From positions 1,240,001 to 1,304,000 of the forward strand of contig NZ_JANHAW010000002.1 in the NCBI RefSeq assembly GCF_024464595.1: a stretch of 64,000 bases of DNA. Reading direction: 5' to 3'. Each line of letters starts with the position of its first letter. The stretch's first letter is position 1. The notes under the pieces were generated by a model that was not told where the DNA came from, did not search any database, and saw only the letters and a program-made list of their open reading frames with translations. A program made the position numbers and the translations under genes. This document shows positions 1 to 7,794 of this stretch, piece after piece. Origin of the DNA: Halobellus litoreus. GTDB lineage: Archaea > Halobacteriota > Halobacteria > Halobacteriales > Haloferacaceae.

Positions 1-2119
1 AGTTCGAGAGCGGCGCGAGCCGCGAGCCCCACTTCGAGGCCGCGTCGATGTTCCCGAACAGCTTCGAGCGCAGCCCCGATCCCTCCTCCTCGTGGTATTG
101 GTGCTTGAGTTCGGCCTTGAGCTTCGCCATATCGACGCCGGTCGGACAGTCCGATTTGCAGCCCTTGCAGCCGACGCAGAGATCGAGGACGTCCTCCTGG
201 AAGTCCGCTGACCGCAGGCGCTCTTCGGGAATCTCGCCGCTTATTGCTGCCCGGAGCATATTCGCGCGTCCCCGCGTCGTCGCCAGTTCGTCGTCGGTGG
301 CGCGGTAGGTCGGACACATCACGTCGGTGTCCTGCTGGCGACACGTCCCGCAGCCGTTGCACAGTTCGACGAGGTGAGAGAAGCCGCCCTCCTCGGAGAA
401 GTCGAGTTTCGTCTGCGGTTCGATCGAGGAGTACGCCGCCCCGTAGCGGAGGTGCTCTCGCATATCCGTCGGGTCGTCGTCGCGGTAGACGACCTTCCCC
501 GGGTTCATCCGCCAGTCGGGGTCGAACGCCGTTTTGAGCTCTTGGAACGCCGTCCAGAGCTGTTCGCCGTACATCTTCGGGTTGAACTCGGTCCGCGCGA
601 GCCCGTCGCCGTGCTCGCCGGAGAACGCGCCGTGGTGTTCGACGACGATGTCGGTGACGTCGTCGGTGATCGAGCGCATCGTCTGGACGCCCTCGTCTTC
701 CTTCAGCGAGAGAATCGGCCGGATGTGCAGCGTGCCGCTCCCGGCGTGCGCGAAGTACGCCGCGGAGGTCCCGTGGTCGTCGAGGATGTCCATGAACTTC
801 TGCGTGTACTCGGCGAGTTCCGCCGGCGGGACGGTCGCGTCCTCGATGAACGGGTACGGCTTCGGGTCGCCTTCGAGGCTCATCAGGAGCGGAATCGCCG
901 CCTTCCGGAGCTTCCAGAGGTCCGCCTGCGACTCGTCGGTGTAGGCCTCGATGACGTCGAAGGCGTCGCCGCCGTCGACGAATCGGTCGGTGACCTCGGC
1001 GATCGCCGCCCCGAAGTCGTCGACGAGTTCGGAGTCGAACTCGATCATCAGCGCCGCGGCCGTGCCTTCCGGAATCGGTTCCTCGTAGCGGGCGTACTGC
1101 TCGGATTCCCTGGCGAGCCGGAACACCTCCGCGTCCATCAACTCGACGGCGCTCACGTCGTGTTCGAGGGCCCTGGGCACGGCCTCGAGCGCGTCGATCA
1201 GGTCGTCGAAGCAGTACAGCGCCAGCGCCGTCTCCTCTGGCTTCGTGACGAGCGACAGTTCGGCCTCGACGACGACGCCGAGCGTCGACTCGGCCCCGAC
1301 GAAGAGCTTCGAGAGGTTGATGACCTCGTCGCCGGCGTCGTTCTCGTAGATCACCTTGTCGAGGTTGTACCCCGAGACGTTCCGCTTCAGGTCGGGGTAG
1401 CGGGCGTCGATCTCCGCGTCGTTCTCCTCGACCATCCGGCGGACCGTGCGATGCAGTTCGGCCTCGCGCGTGTCGCGGGCGAGGAGTTCCTTCCACTCCG
1501 GCCCGTCCAGGACGACCTCTCTCGTTTCGATCAGGCTGCCGTCGGCGAGGACGACCGTCAGCCGCTCGGTGTACGCGTCGGTGATCCCGTATCTGACCGA
1601 GTGCGCGCCCGTGGAGTTGTTGCCGATCCCGCCGCCGACCGTCGCCCGGTTCGACGACGCCGGGTCGGGCGCGAACTTCAGCCCGTCCTCGGCCAGGCGC
1701 GCGTCGAGGTGGTCCTGGACGACGCCCGGCTGGACCACCGCCCGCTGCTCCTCGGGCCGGACGTCGAGGATGTCGTCCATATGCGTCGAGACGTCGACGA
1801 CCAGACAGCCGGGACCGACCGCCTGTCCGCCGAGCGACGAGCCGGTCCCGCGGGCGATGACCGGGACGTCGTGGTCGGCGGCGGTCGCGACTGCGGCCCG
1901 GACGTCGTCGACGTGTTTCGGCTCGACGACGCCCGCGGGGCGGGCCTGGTAGATGCTGCCGTCGGTCGCGTAAAGGACCTGTGCGTACTCGTCGAAGCGC
2001 ACTGCGCCGTCGACTGCCGCCCGGAGGTCCGCAGCCAACGCCGCGTACTCCGCTCCCTCGTCCCTAGGTGACGGAGGCGCGGCTGCACCGTCGGTTTTCG
2101 GGACGGTCTTTTGTGACAT
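1..2119 (-). CDS. FAD-linked 2-hydroxyacid (D-lactate/glycolate type) oxidase with C-terminal Fe-S domain, 3' end outside window
   Basis: The frame reads from ATG at 2119 off the left edge, about 706 codons. The N-terminal half is a GlcD-type FAD-binding module with ARGTGSSLGGQ and GGGIGNNSTGAHS motifs, followed by the FAD-oxidase C-terminal domain (SGEHGDGLAR). The last visible part has two ferredoxin-like cysteine groups: LCNGCGTC near 345-366 and LCVGCKGCKSDCP near 160-185. This fused GlcD/GlcF architecture is known for D-lactate and other 2-hydroxyacid dehydrogenases that feed electrons to the membrane. The substrate cannot be read from sequence; mandelate-like acids are possible given the neighbours. 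Family members run to about 1000 residues, so roughly 300 are missing beyond the edge. Confidence 0.9.
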   Translation of the reverse strand, partial: MSQKTVPKTDGAAAPPSPRDEGAEYAALAADLRAAVDGAVRFDEYAQVLYATDGSIYQARPAGVVEPKHVDDVRAAVATAADHDVPVIARGTGSSLGGQAVGPGCLVVDVSTHMDDILDVRPEEQRAVVQPGVVQDHLDARLAEDGLKFAPDPASSNRATVGGGIGNNSTGAHSVRYGITDAYTERLTVVLADGSLIETREVVLDGPEWKELLARDTREAELHRTVRRMVEENDAEIDARYPDLKRNVSGYNLDKVIYENDAGDEVINLSKLFVGAESTLGVVVEAELSLVTKPEETALALYCFDDLIDALEAVPRALEHDVSAVELMDAEVFRLARESEQYARYEEPIPEGTAAALMIEFDSELVDDFGAAIAEVTDRFVDGGDAFDVIEAYTDESQADLWKLRKAAIPLLMSLEGDPKPYPFIEDATVPPAELAEYTQKFMDILDDHGTSAAYFAHAGSGTLHIRPILSLKEDEGVQTMRSITDDVTDIVVEHHGAFSGEHGDGLARTEFNPKMYGEQLWTAFQELKTAFDPDWRMNPGKVVYRDDDPTDMREHLRYGAAYSSIEPQTKLDFSEEGGFSHLVELCNGCGTCRQQDTDVMCPTYRATDDELATTRGRANMLRAAISGEIPEERLRSADFQEDVLDLCVGCKGCKSDCPTGVDMAKLKAELKHQYHEEEGSGLRSKLFGNIDAASKWGSRLAPLSN

Positions 2120-2214
2120 ACGTGAGCCGTTGCCGATGAAGCGATGTAAATCTGCGGGATGGGGCGACCGGCGCGCTCACACGGGGACGCTCGCCGGGGG
2201 TGACAGTCGCAGCG

Positions 2215-2315
2215 ACGCCGTCGCACCGACGAGAGCAACGCCGTCGTACCGACGACACCGACGCCACCGCACCGACGAGGGAAACGCCGTCGCATCAACG
2301 ACAACAACGCGCCGG
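2215..2315. repeat. Degenerate 23-bp tandem repeat, four units plus a partial fifth
   Basis: The word ACGCCGTCG or a close variant recurs at 2215, 2238, 2261 and 2284, exactly every 23 bp. A weaker fifth unit starts at 2307. It lies between the minus-strand oxidase start and the EamA gene end, in a stretch with no credible gene. Confidence 0.7.
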
Positions 2316-2324
2316 CGACGCGGT

Positions 2325-3233
2325 TCAGCCGAAGGCAGTGATCAGAAGCACCCCGGAGACGACGACCGCGGCGGCGGCGAACAGCCCCCAGGTGACCCGC
2401 TCCAGTCGCTGCGGCATAACCAGCGCCGCGAGGACGACGACGAACAGCGTGTTGGTCACGACGATCGGGCTCACGACGTTCACCGGGGCGATCGAGAGCG
2501 CGACGTAGTAGCCGAGGAGAAACGCCGTGTTCAAGAGGCCCGCAAGCACGAACCACCGCGCGTTCGTCCCGCGGAGGACCGACCGCCCGGGGAGGTCGTC
2601 GTCCCACCAGAGGTACAGGCCGAACCCGAGGGCGGCGGCGACCGACTTCACGGCGAGGCCGACGAGCGGCGGCGTCCCCTCGTCGAAGCCGACGTTCGCG
2701 AAGATCGGTTCCCAGCCGACCGCGACCGCGGCACCGAAGGGGATGAGGATGCCGACGAGCAGTTCGCGCCGTGGGAGGTCCTCGGGGTTGTCGTTGCTCG
2801 TCAGCCACGCGATGACGGCGACGCCGCCGACGACGAGGAGGATCCCGACGCCGTGCACCGCCGACAGCGTCTCGTCGAGGAAGACGACCCCCAAGATGGT
2901 CGAGATGAGCGCCCACGAGGCGACGATCGGGGCCGTTCGGCTCGCGCCGATCTTTTCGATGCTGACGAAGTTCAGCGCCCGACCGATCAGCGTCCCCAGG
3001 ATGCCGGCGACGGCGAAGGACGCCAGCGATACCCGCGTCAAACCGTACGTCGGATAGTATCGAATCGCCACGACCGGTAGCAGGACGACCACGTTGACGA
3101 TCGAGACCACGAAGATGGCGTCCTCGGTCGTGCCGCTGTCGGTGCCTCGCCTGACGCAGAGGTTCGAAGACGCCGACGAGAGGGCGGCACCCAGCGCTAA
3201 TCCGACAGCGAGCAGATGCGACGCCGCGACCAT
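2325..3233 (-). CDS. EamA/DMT family membrane transporter
   Basis: This 302-residue protein is almost entirely hydrophobic with about ten membrane segments. It shows the two-fold EamA (drug/metabolite transporter) layout: an N-terminal half with SSASSNLCVRRG after the first helix, and a second half starting near GILIPFGAAVAVGWEPIF. Length matches the family. EamA proteins move small metabolites across the cytoplasmic membrane, but the substrate cannot be predicted. A TATA element at 3256-3263 lies 27 bp upstream of this ATG, which supports the start and a leaderless mRNA. It is divergent from the aminotransferase gene. Confidence 0.85.
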   Translation of the reverse strand: MVAASHLLAVGLALGAALSSASSNLCVRRGTDSGTTEDAIFVVSIVNVVVLLPVVAIRYYPTYGLTRVSLASFAVAGILGTLIGRALNFVSIEKIGASRTAPIVASWALISTILGVVFLDETLSAVHGVGILLVVGGVAVIAWLTSNDNPEDLPRRELLVGILIPFGAAVAVGWEPIFANVGFDEGTPPLVGLAVKSVAAALGFGLYLWWDDDLPGRSVLRGTNARWFVLAGLLNTAFLLGYYVALSIAPVNVVSPIVVTNTLFVVVLAALVMPQRLERVTWGLFAAAAVVVSGVLLITAFG

Positions 3234-3255
3234 TGCCGAACACGTCTCGGCCAGG

Positions 3256-3263
3256 TATAAATA
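3256..3263 (-). promoter_or_regulatory. TATA box of the EamA transporter gene
   Basis: The plus strand reads TATAAATA, centred about 27 bp from the start codon at 3233. That is the archaeal TATA-to-TSS distance for a leaderless transcript. Confidence 0.65.
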
Positions 3264-3316
3264 CTCTTTCGTAACGCCGCCGGGTCAGTCCAGCGGCGAC
3301 GAGCGGACATATATTG

Positions 3317-3323
3317 TTTTATT
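3317..3323 (+). promoter_or_regulatory. TATA box of the aminotransferase gene
   Basis: TTTTATT is centred about 29 bp before the ATG at 3349, implying a leaderless or nearly leaderless transcript. Confidence 0.55.
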
Positions 3324-3348
3324 ACCCCGCTGATCCGAATGCTCTCTT

Positions 3349-4491
3349 ATGCAGCAACCACCGGATACCGACCCGCTCAATCCGCCGCAACGGACGCTGA
3401 TGGGCCCCGGGCCGAGCGAAGTGCACCCGCGCGTGCTCCGAATTATGAGCGCGCCGCTCATCGGCCACCTCGACTCGGCGTTCATCGAGATTATGGACGA
3501 GGTCCAGGAACTCCTCCGCTACACGTTCCAGACGGAGAACCGCTGGACGATCCCGGTGAGCGGAACCGGATCGGCATCGATGGAGACCGCGTTCGGGAAC
3601 CTCGTCGAACCGGGCGACACCGTCCTCGTGCCGACGAACGGGTACTTCGGCGGCCGGATGGAGTCGATGGCGGAGCGGGCGGGCGGCGACGTCGTCCACG
3701 TGGACGCGCCGTGGGGCGAACCGCTCGACCCCGACGACGTGGCCGCGGCGTTCGACGAACACGACCCCGACGTGTTCGGGTTCGTCCACGCGGAGACGAG
3801 CACCGGCGTCCTCCAGCCGCAGGTGCCGGAACTCACGAGCATCGCCCACGAGCACGACGCCTACGTCGTCGCCGACACCGTGACCTCGCTCGGCGGCGTC
3901 GAACTCCGCGTCGACGAGTGGGGCATCGACGTCGCCTACTCGGGCGGGCAGAAGTGCCTCTCCTGCCCGCCGGGCGCGAGTCCGCTCACGCTCAACGACC
4001 GGGCGATGGAGAAGGTGCTTGGCCGCGACACCGACGTCCGCTCGTGGTACCTCGACCTCTCGCTGCTCGAAGGCTACTGGGGCGAGGAGCGCTCGTATCA
4101 CCACACGGCACCGATCACGAACGTCTACGCGTTGCGGGAGGCGCTCCAGTTGGTTGCCGAGGAGGGTCTCGAAGCGCGTTGGGAGCGCCACCGGGAGATG
4201 GCCACCGAACTCAAGGAAGGCCTCGAAGAGATGGGACTGGAGATGAACCCCGACGACGAGTTCTGGCTGCCGTCGCTAAACGCGGTGCGGGTGCCCGACG
4301 GCGTCGACGACGGAAAACTGCTCGCGGAACTGCAGGACGAACACGACCTCGAAATCGCGAGTGGTCTGGGCGACCTGGAGGGCGAGATCCTCCGGATCGG
4401 CTGTATGGGCTACTCGGCGCGGACGCCGAACATCCAGTTCGTGCTCTCCGCGCTCGAAGAGGCGCTGGCGAACCAGGGCTACGAGGCGTAG
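3349..4491 (+). CDS. Class V aminotransferase (alanine-glyoxylate / serine-pyruvate type)
   Basis: This 380-residue PLP enzyme of fold type I opens with LMGPGPSEVHPRVL, the substrate-loop signature of alanine-glyoxylate/serine-glyoxylate aminotransferases. SGTGSASMET forms the phosphate-binding region and SGGQKCLSCPPG carries the PLP lysine. Length is typical. Such enzymes move an amino group between alanine or serine and glyoxylate or pyruvate. It converges with the ThDP-enzyme gene. A role in amino- or keto-acid catabolism fits the surrounding genes, but the exact substrates are inferred. Confidence 0.88.
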   Translation: MQQPPDTDPLNPPQRTLMGPGPSEVHPRVLRIMSAPLIGHLDSAFIEIMDEVQELLRYTFQTENRWTIPVSGTGSASMETAFGNLVEPGDTVLVPTNGYFGGRMESMAERAGGDVVHVDAPWGEPLDPDDVAAAFDEHDPDVFGFVHAETSTGVLQPQVPELTSIAHEHDAYVVADTVTSLGGVELRVDEWGIDVAYSGGQKCLSCPPGASPLTLNDRAMEKVLGRDTDVRSWYLDLSLLEGYWGEERSYHHTAPITNVYALREALQLVAEEGLEARWERHREMATELKEGLEEMGLEMNPDDEFWLPSLNAVRVPDGVDDGKLLAELQDEHDLEIASGLGDLEGEILRIGCMGYSARTPNIQFVLSALEEALANQGYEA

Positions 4492-4558
4492 CTCGGTAGC
4501 GAAGCGAGACGACGAATTAAACCTCGGGAGGACAGAACGCGGGGGGACCGCGACGCGA

Positions 4559-6283
4559 CTACGCCTGTTCGACCCGAACGTCCAGCACGGCCGGGTCACC
4601 GCGTTCGACCGCGTCGAGCCCCGCCCGGAGAGCGGATTCGAGGTCTTCGACCGACTCCACGACCGACGTGTGCGCGTCCACGACGTGTGCGGCGTGAGAG
4701 AGGTCCAGGATCGGGTCGAAGCGGCTCTCGGGGACGCTCGCCGCCGCGGCGCTCCCGTCGGGGTGCTGGTCGAGCGTCGAGGTCCGAACCGCGTTCCACC
4801 GCGAGTTGTTGTACACGACCGTCAGCGACGGCGCGTCGTGGGCGGCCGCCATCCACGCCGACGCCGTGGGGTTGCCGAAGACGTAGGAGCCGTCGCCGAC
4901 GAGCGTGATCACGGTCTGTTCCGGCGCGGCCAGTTTGACGCCCGTCGCGGCGCCGGGTGCCCATCCGAGCCCGGAGCCGTACGGCGAGCGGTAGCTCCCG
5001 GGCCGTTCGAGGTCCAGATGTTCCAGGACCGTGCGCTTGCTCGTCGTCGTCTCGTTGAGCACGATCGTCGAGGCGTCGACGACCTCGTCGATCGCGTCCG
5101 TCAGCACCGCGGGCGTCAGCGCCCCGTCGTCGTACTGTGCGTCCAGCGAGTCGGCCCGCCCTCGCAGACGCGCGTCGTGTTCGCTCTGCCAGGGTTCCCG
5201 GTCGGGCTCGCCGCCCTCCGATTCGAGCCGGTCGGCGACGGCGGCGAGCGTCGCACCGGGGTCGGCCCGGACCGCGAGGTCGGTCTCGAAGTCCCAGAGC
5301 GGGTACTGGGGCTTCTCCGGATCGATGTCGAGGTGCACGATCGGAACGTCCGCGTCGACGGGGCGCTCCGACGGCGGTTCCCAGGGGACGTCGGCGTCGG
5401 CGAGGACGACGAGATCCGCGCGCTCCATCGCCGCTTTCGGGTCGAAACCGACGTGAAGCGCGTGCGTCCGGGGGAAGTTCAGCGCCGTCGGCCGCTGTTC
5501 GACGACGCCCGCCCCCGCGGCCTCGGCGAAGCGCCGGAGTCGGTCGACCGACTGGTCGGGGCGGTTCGCCCCGAGTTTGCTGGTGACGACGAGCGGCGCG
5601 GTGGCGTCGCGAACCATCGACGCCACTCGACCGACCGTCTCGGCGTCCGCGGCGATCGGTCTGGCGTCCGTGAGCGAACGGGATCCGGGCGTCGAGTCGA
5701 CGGTCGTTTCGAGCGCCTCGCGGGTCGCCGCGAGATAAGTCGGTCCCCGCCGCGGCGTCGACGCGAGTTCCAGCGCCCGGGCGACGAACTCGTCGGGATC
5801 GGCGGGCGGGCGGTACTCGCCCGTCCACCGGCAGTACTGCTCGACGATCCCCTCCTGGTCGTAGACGTCCTGGATGTACTGGATGCCGCTGGAGCGCGCG
5901 CCCGGTTCGTCGCCGTGAGTGATCGGCGCCAAGCCCGCGAAGATGAGCACCGGAACGTCGCCGCGGTGGACGTTGTGGACCATCGCGCCGAGGTTCTGGG
6001 TCCCGACGTCGACGTGCACGAACACCGCCTGGGGTCGACCGGTCACCGCCGCGTAGCCGTCCGCCGCGCTCAGCGCCCCCGACTCGTGTGGGCAGGTCAC
6101 GAACGCCGGAATCGCGTCCGGGTCCTCCTCGCGGAGTCGCGCCGCCGCCTCCAGGAGCGGCGTGTGATCGGTCCCGAAGTTGCCGAAGACGTACTCGACG
6201 CCGTACTCGCGCAGCGATCGGAGCATCACTTCGGCCGCGGTCGGTGCTGTCCCGTCCGTATCGTCCGCTCCTGGGTCGCCCAT
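4559..6283 (-). CDS. Thiamine-diphosphate-dependent decarboxylase/synthase (benzoylformate decarboxylase or acetolactate synthase-like)
   Basis: Three ThDP-enzyme domains are visible. The pyrimidine-binding domain carries the catalytic glutamate in CPHESGALSAADGYA. A central domain follows, then a C-terminal pyrophosphate domain with the metal motif GDGSYVFGNPTASAW and a downstream NN. The open frame extends to 6376, but a TATA box at 6309-6315 lies about 29 bp before ATG 6283, so I take 6283 (574 residues). Nearby aldehyde dehydrogenase, hydroxyacid oxidase and ring dioxygenase genes fit a 2-ketoacid decarboxylase such as benzoylformate decarboxylase. The sequence alone does not exclude other 2-ketoacid enzymes. 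Confidence 0.85.
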   Translation of the reverse strand: MGDPGADDTDGTAPTAAEVMLRSLREYGVEYVFGNFGTDHTPLLEAAARLREEDPDAIPAFVTCPHESGALSAADGYAAVTGRPQAVFVHVDVGTQNLGAMVHNVHRGDVPVLIFAGLAPITHGDEPGARSSGIQYIQDVYDQEGIVEQYCRWTGEYRPPADPDEFVARALELASTPRRGPTYLAATREALETTVDSTPGSRSLTDARPIAADAETVGRVASMVRDATAPLVVTSKLGANRPDQSVDRLRRFAEAAGAGVVEQRPTALNFPRTHALHVGFDPKAAMERADLVVLADADVPWEPPSERPVDADVPIVHLDIDPEKPQYPLWDFETDLAVRADPGATLAAVADRLESEGGEPDREPWQSEHDARLRGRADSLDAQYDDGALTPAVLTDAIDEVVDASTIVLNETTTSKRTVLEHLDLERPGSYRSPYGSGLGWAPGAATGVKLAAPEQTVITLVGDGSYVFGNPTASAWMAAAHDAPSLTVVYNNSRWNAVRTSTLDQHPDGSAAAASVPESRFDPILDLSHAAHVVDAHTSVVESVEDLESALRAGLDAVERGDPAVLDVRVEQA

Positions 6284-6308
6284 CTCGTGGGTCAGTTCAG
6301 GGCCGGAG

Positions 6309-6315
6309 TATAAAT
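6309..6315 (-). promoter_or_regulatory. TATA box deciding the start of the ThDP enzyme
   Basis: The plus strand reads TATAAAT, about 29 bp upstream of the minus-strand ATG at 6283 and inside the longer open frame. It favours the internal start and a leaderless mRNA. Confidence 0.65.
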
Positions 6316-6427
6316 GAATTCGCTCCGGAACGGGACGAGACGGAACGGACGCGTTTCGCGCCGGGCGGTTCGGCACCGGGGACGATCGACCCGTCTGACC
6401 GGTCGGGCCGCTCGGACCGGCACCCGC

Positions 6428-7396
6428 TCACTGGTCGAATCGCCGCACGTCCGCTCGGACCGCGTCGTACGCCTCCCGGAGGCGGTCCGCCTCCGACACG
6501 TCGAGGTCCCACTCGATCGTCCGGTCGATCCCGCCGTCGGCCAGCGTCACGGGGACGCTCAGCGCGGCGTCGGTGAACCCGTACTCGCCGTCCAGCGGCA
6601 CGGAGAGACAGAGCGGATCGGTGGGAGTCGACGCGGAGACCCCGCGGAGAACCCGGAGGAGTCCCGCAGCCGACACCCAGCGCGAGGAGTCCCCGATTCC
6701 GCGTTTCTCGGCGATTTCGAACGGGACCTCCAGGATTTCGTCGACGATTTCGCGCCGTTCCGCACGCGTGAAGGACGCCGGTGTTCCGTCGACCGTCGCC
6801 CGGGAGAACACCGGCACGACGCGCTCGCCGTGTTCGCCCATCGTCGGACACGAGACCCGCGTCGGGTGGACGTCGCGTCGGCGGGCGATGGCGTCCGCGA
6901 CGCGGGCGGTCTCGGCCAGCGAGAACCCCAACACCGTCGAGCGGGGCCAGCCGAGCCGGTTCCAGAGTCGGTAGACGATGCGGTCGACGGGATTGGTCAC
7001 GACGACCGTCGGCACCGGCTCCAGCGCGTCGAGGGCGTCCGCGATGTCGTCGATGAGCGGGAGGTTGGCGTCCAGTTCGCGGGCCCGGGCGCCGCGTGCG
7101 CCCCGCTGGGTGTCGTCATCGCTCGGCGGAACCCGGGCGGTGATAACGATAGCGTCGAGATCGAAGTCGCCGATCTCGTCGGTCGGGGCGTACCTCACCT
7201 CGCCGATCTCGTCGGTCTCCGACAGCGGGGGGTCGGCCAGATGATAGCTCGCGTGTGTCAGATCCGTCGCGTGGCCCCACGCGGCGTCCAACGCCTCTTC
7301 GAACAGCATGACCGAGTGACGCGGGTCGTCACAGACGAGGCTGTACGCAAGCGTCGACCCGATCGTGCTCGCGCCGCCGATAATTCCGACGTGCAT
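6428..7396 (-). CDS. Divergent malate/lactate dehydrogenase family protein
   Basis: The N-terminal Rossmann motif IIGGASTIGSTLAYSL, TNPVDRIVY and the catalytic-histidine motif MGEHGE place this 322-residue protein in the LDH/MDH family. Two hallmarks differ from classical enzymes. The catalytic Asp of the usual LDSAR motif is Glu (LAETAR). The mobile-loop arginine of GIPRQPGQTR is missing, with RVPPSDDDTQR in its place. It may act on an unusual 2-hydroxyacid or be impaired. A TATA box sits 27 bp upstream at 7420-7426. It lies between the ThDP enzyme and a repeat-filled divergent intergenic region. Confidence 0.85.
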   Translation of the reverse strand: MHVGIIGGASTIGSTLAYSLVCDDPRHSVMLFEEALDAAWGHATDLTHASYHLADPPLSETDEIGEVRYAPTDEIGDFDLDAIVITARVPPSDDDTQRGARGARARELDANLPLIDDIADALDALEPVPTVVVTNPVDRIVYRLWNRLGWPRSTVLGFSLAETARVADAIARRRDVHPTRVSCPTMGEHGERVVPVFSRATVDGTPASFTRAERREIVDEILEVPFEIAEKRGIGDSSRWVSAAGLLRVLRGVSASTPTDPLCLSVPLDGEYGFTDAALSVPVTLADGGIDRTIEWDLDVSEADRLREAYDAVRADVRRFDQ

Positions 7397-7419
7397 ACCA
7401 CGACCGTCTCCGCTCGACG

Positions 7420-7426
7420 ATATATT
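7420..7426 (-). promoter_or_regulatory. TATA box of the malate/lactate dehydrogenase-like gene
   Basis: ATATATT is centred 27 bp upstream of the minus-strand ATG at 7396, indicating a leaderless mRNA. Confidence 0.6.
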
Positions 7427-7461
7427 TTTGTAGGGTTTTCAGCGACCGATACCGGCGGCGG

Positions 7462-7674
7462 CTCGTTCGGATGAAACGAGGTGTCCCGGACTCGTCCGAG
7501 TGAAACGAGCGACCCCCACAGTACCGCCCAAGTGAAACGGACGGCGTTCTCTCAGCGCCGTCCAAATGAAACGGACGAGGCTGCCCCCAAAACCGACCGA
7601 ACGGAACGGACAGCCAGGTCCCGGGATCGTCCGGGTGAAACAACCGTTTCTCGGGATGGTCGATGTGAAACGAG
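7462..7674. repeat. Seven-copy degenerate repeat with central TGAAAC, able to form small hairpins
   Basis: GAAAC (GGAAC in the fifth copy) recurs at 7473, 7502, 7534, 7568, 7603, 7637 and 7667, spaced 29-35 bp. The unit is about CNCGTCCRRRTGAAACGNG. Copies 1 and 2 form perfect CTCGT/ACGAG stems around a 9-nt loop. Copy 4 pairs as CCGT/ACGG and copies 3 and 5 as CCG/CGG; copies 6 and 7 have lost most pairing. It occupies most of the 398-bp divergent gap 7397-7794, where I see no gene. It could be an operator array, RNA hairpins or a degenerate tandem expansion. Confidence 0.7.
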
Positions 7675-7760
7675 CGCCGCCGTCTCAGACCCGGAAGCGG
7701 CCGAAATCGAGGTCAGGGAGAGAGCCGCGCGACTCCTTCACACGGGACCGACCGACAAGG

Positions 7761-7768
7761 TAATATAC
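7761..7768 (+). promoter_or_regulatory. TATA-like element of the amidohydrolase operon
   Basis: TAATATAC lies about 30 bp before the ATG at 7795, downstream of the repeat array. Confidence 0.5.
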
Positions 7769-7794
7769 GAAAGTGTTCAACCGGAGAAGTACCT

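Noticed and set aside
1-2119. Long plus-strand frames opposite the oxidase (for example 374-2071)
   Set aside because: Shadow frames of a GC-rich gene. The minus-strand frame contains coherent FAD and Fe-S motifs while the plus translations are Arg/Val-rich without domains.
7462-7674. CRISPR array
   Set aside because: Units are only about 19 bp, vary strongly between copies and have uneven 29-35-bp periods. Haloarchaeal CRISPR repeats are about 30 bp and nearly identical, and no cas genes are nearby.
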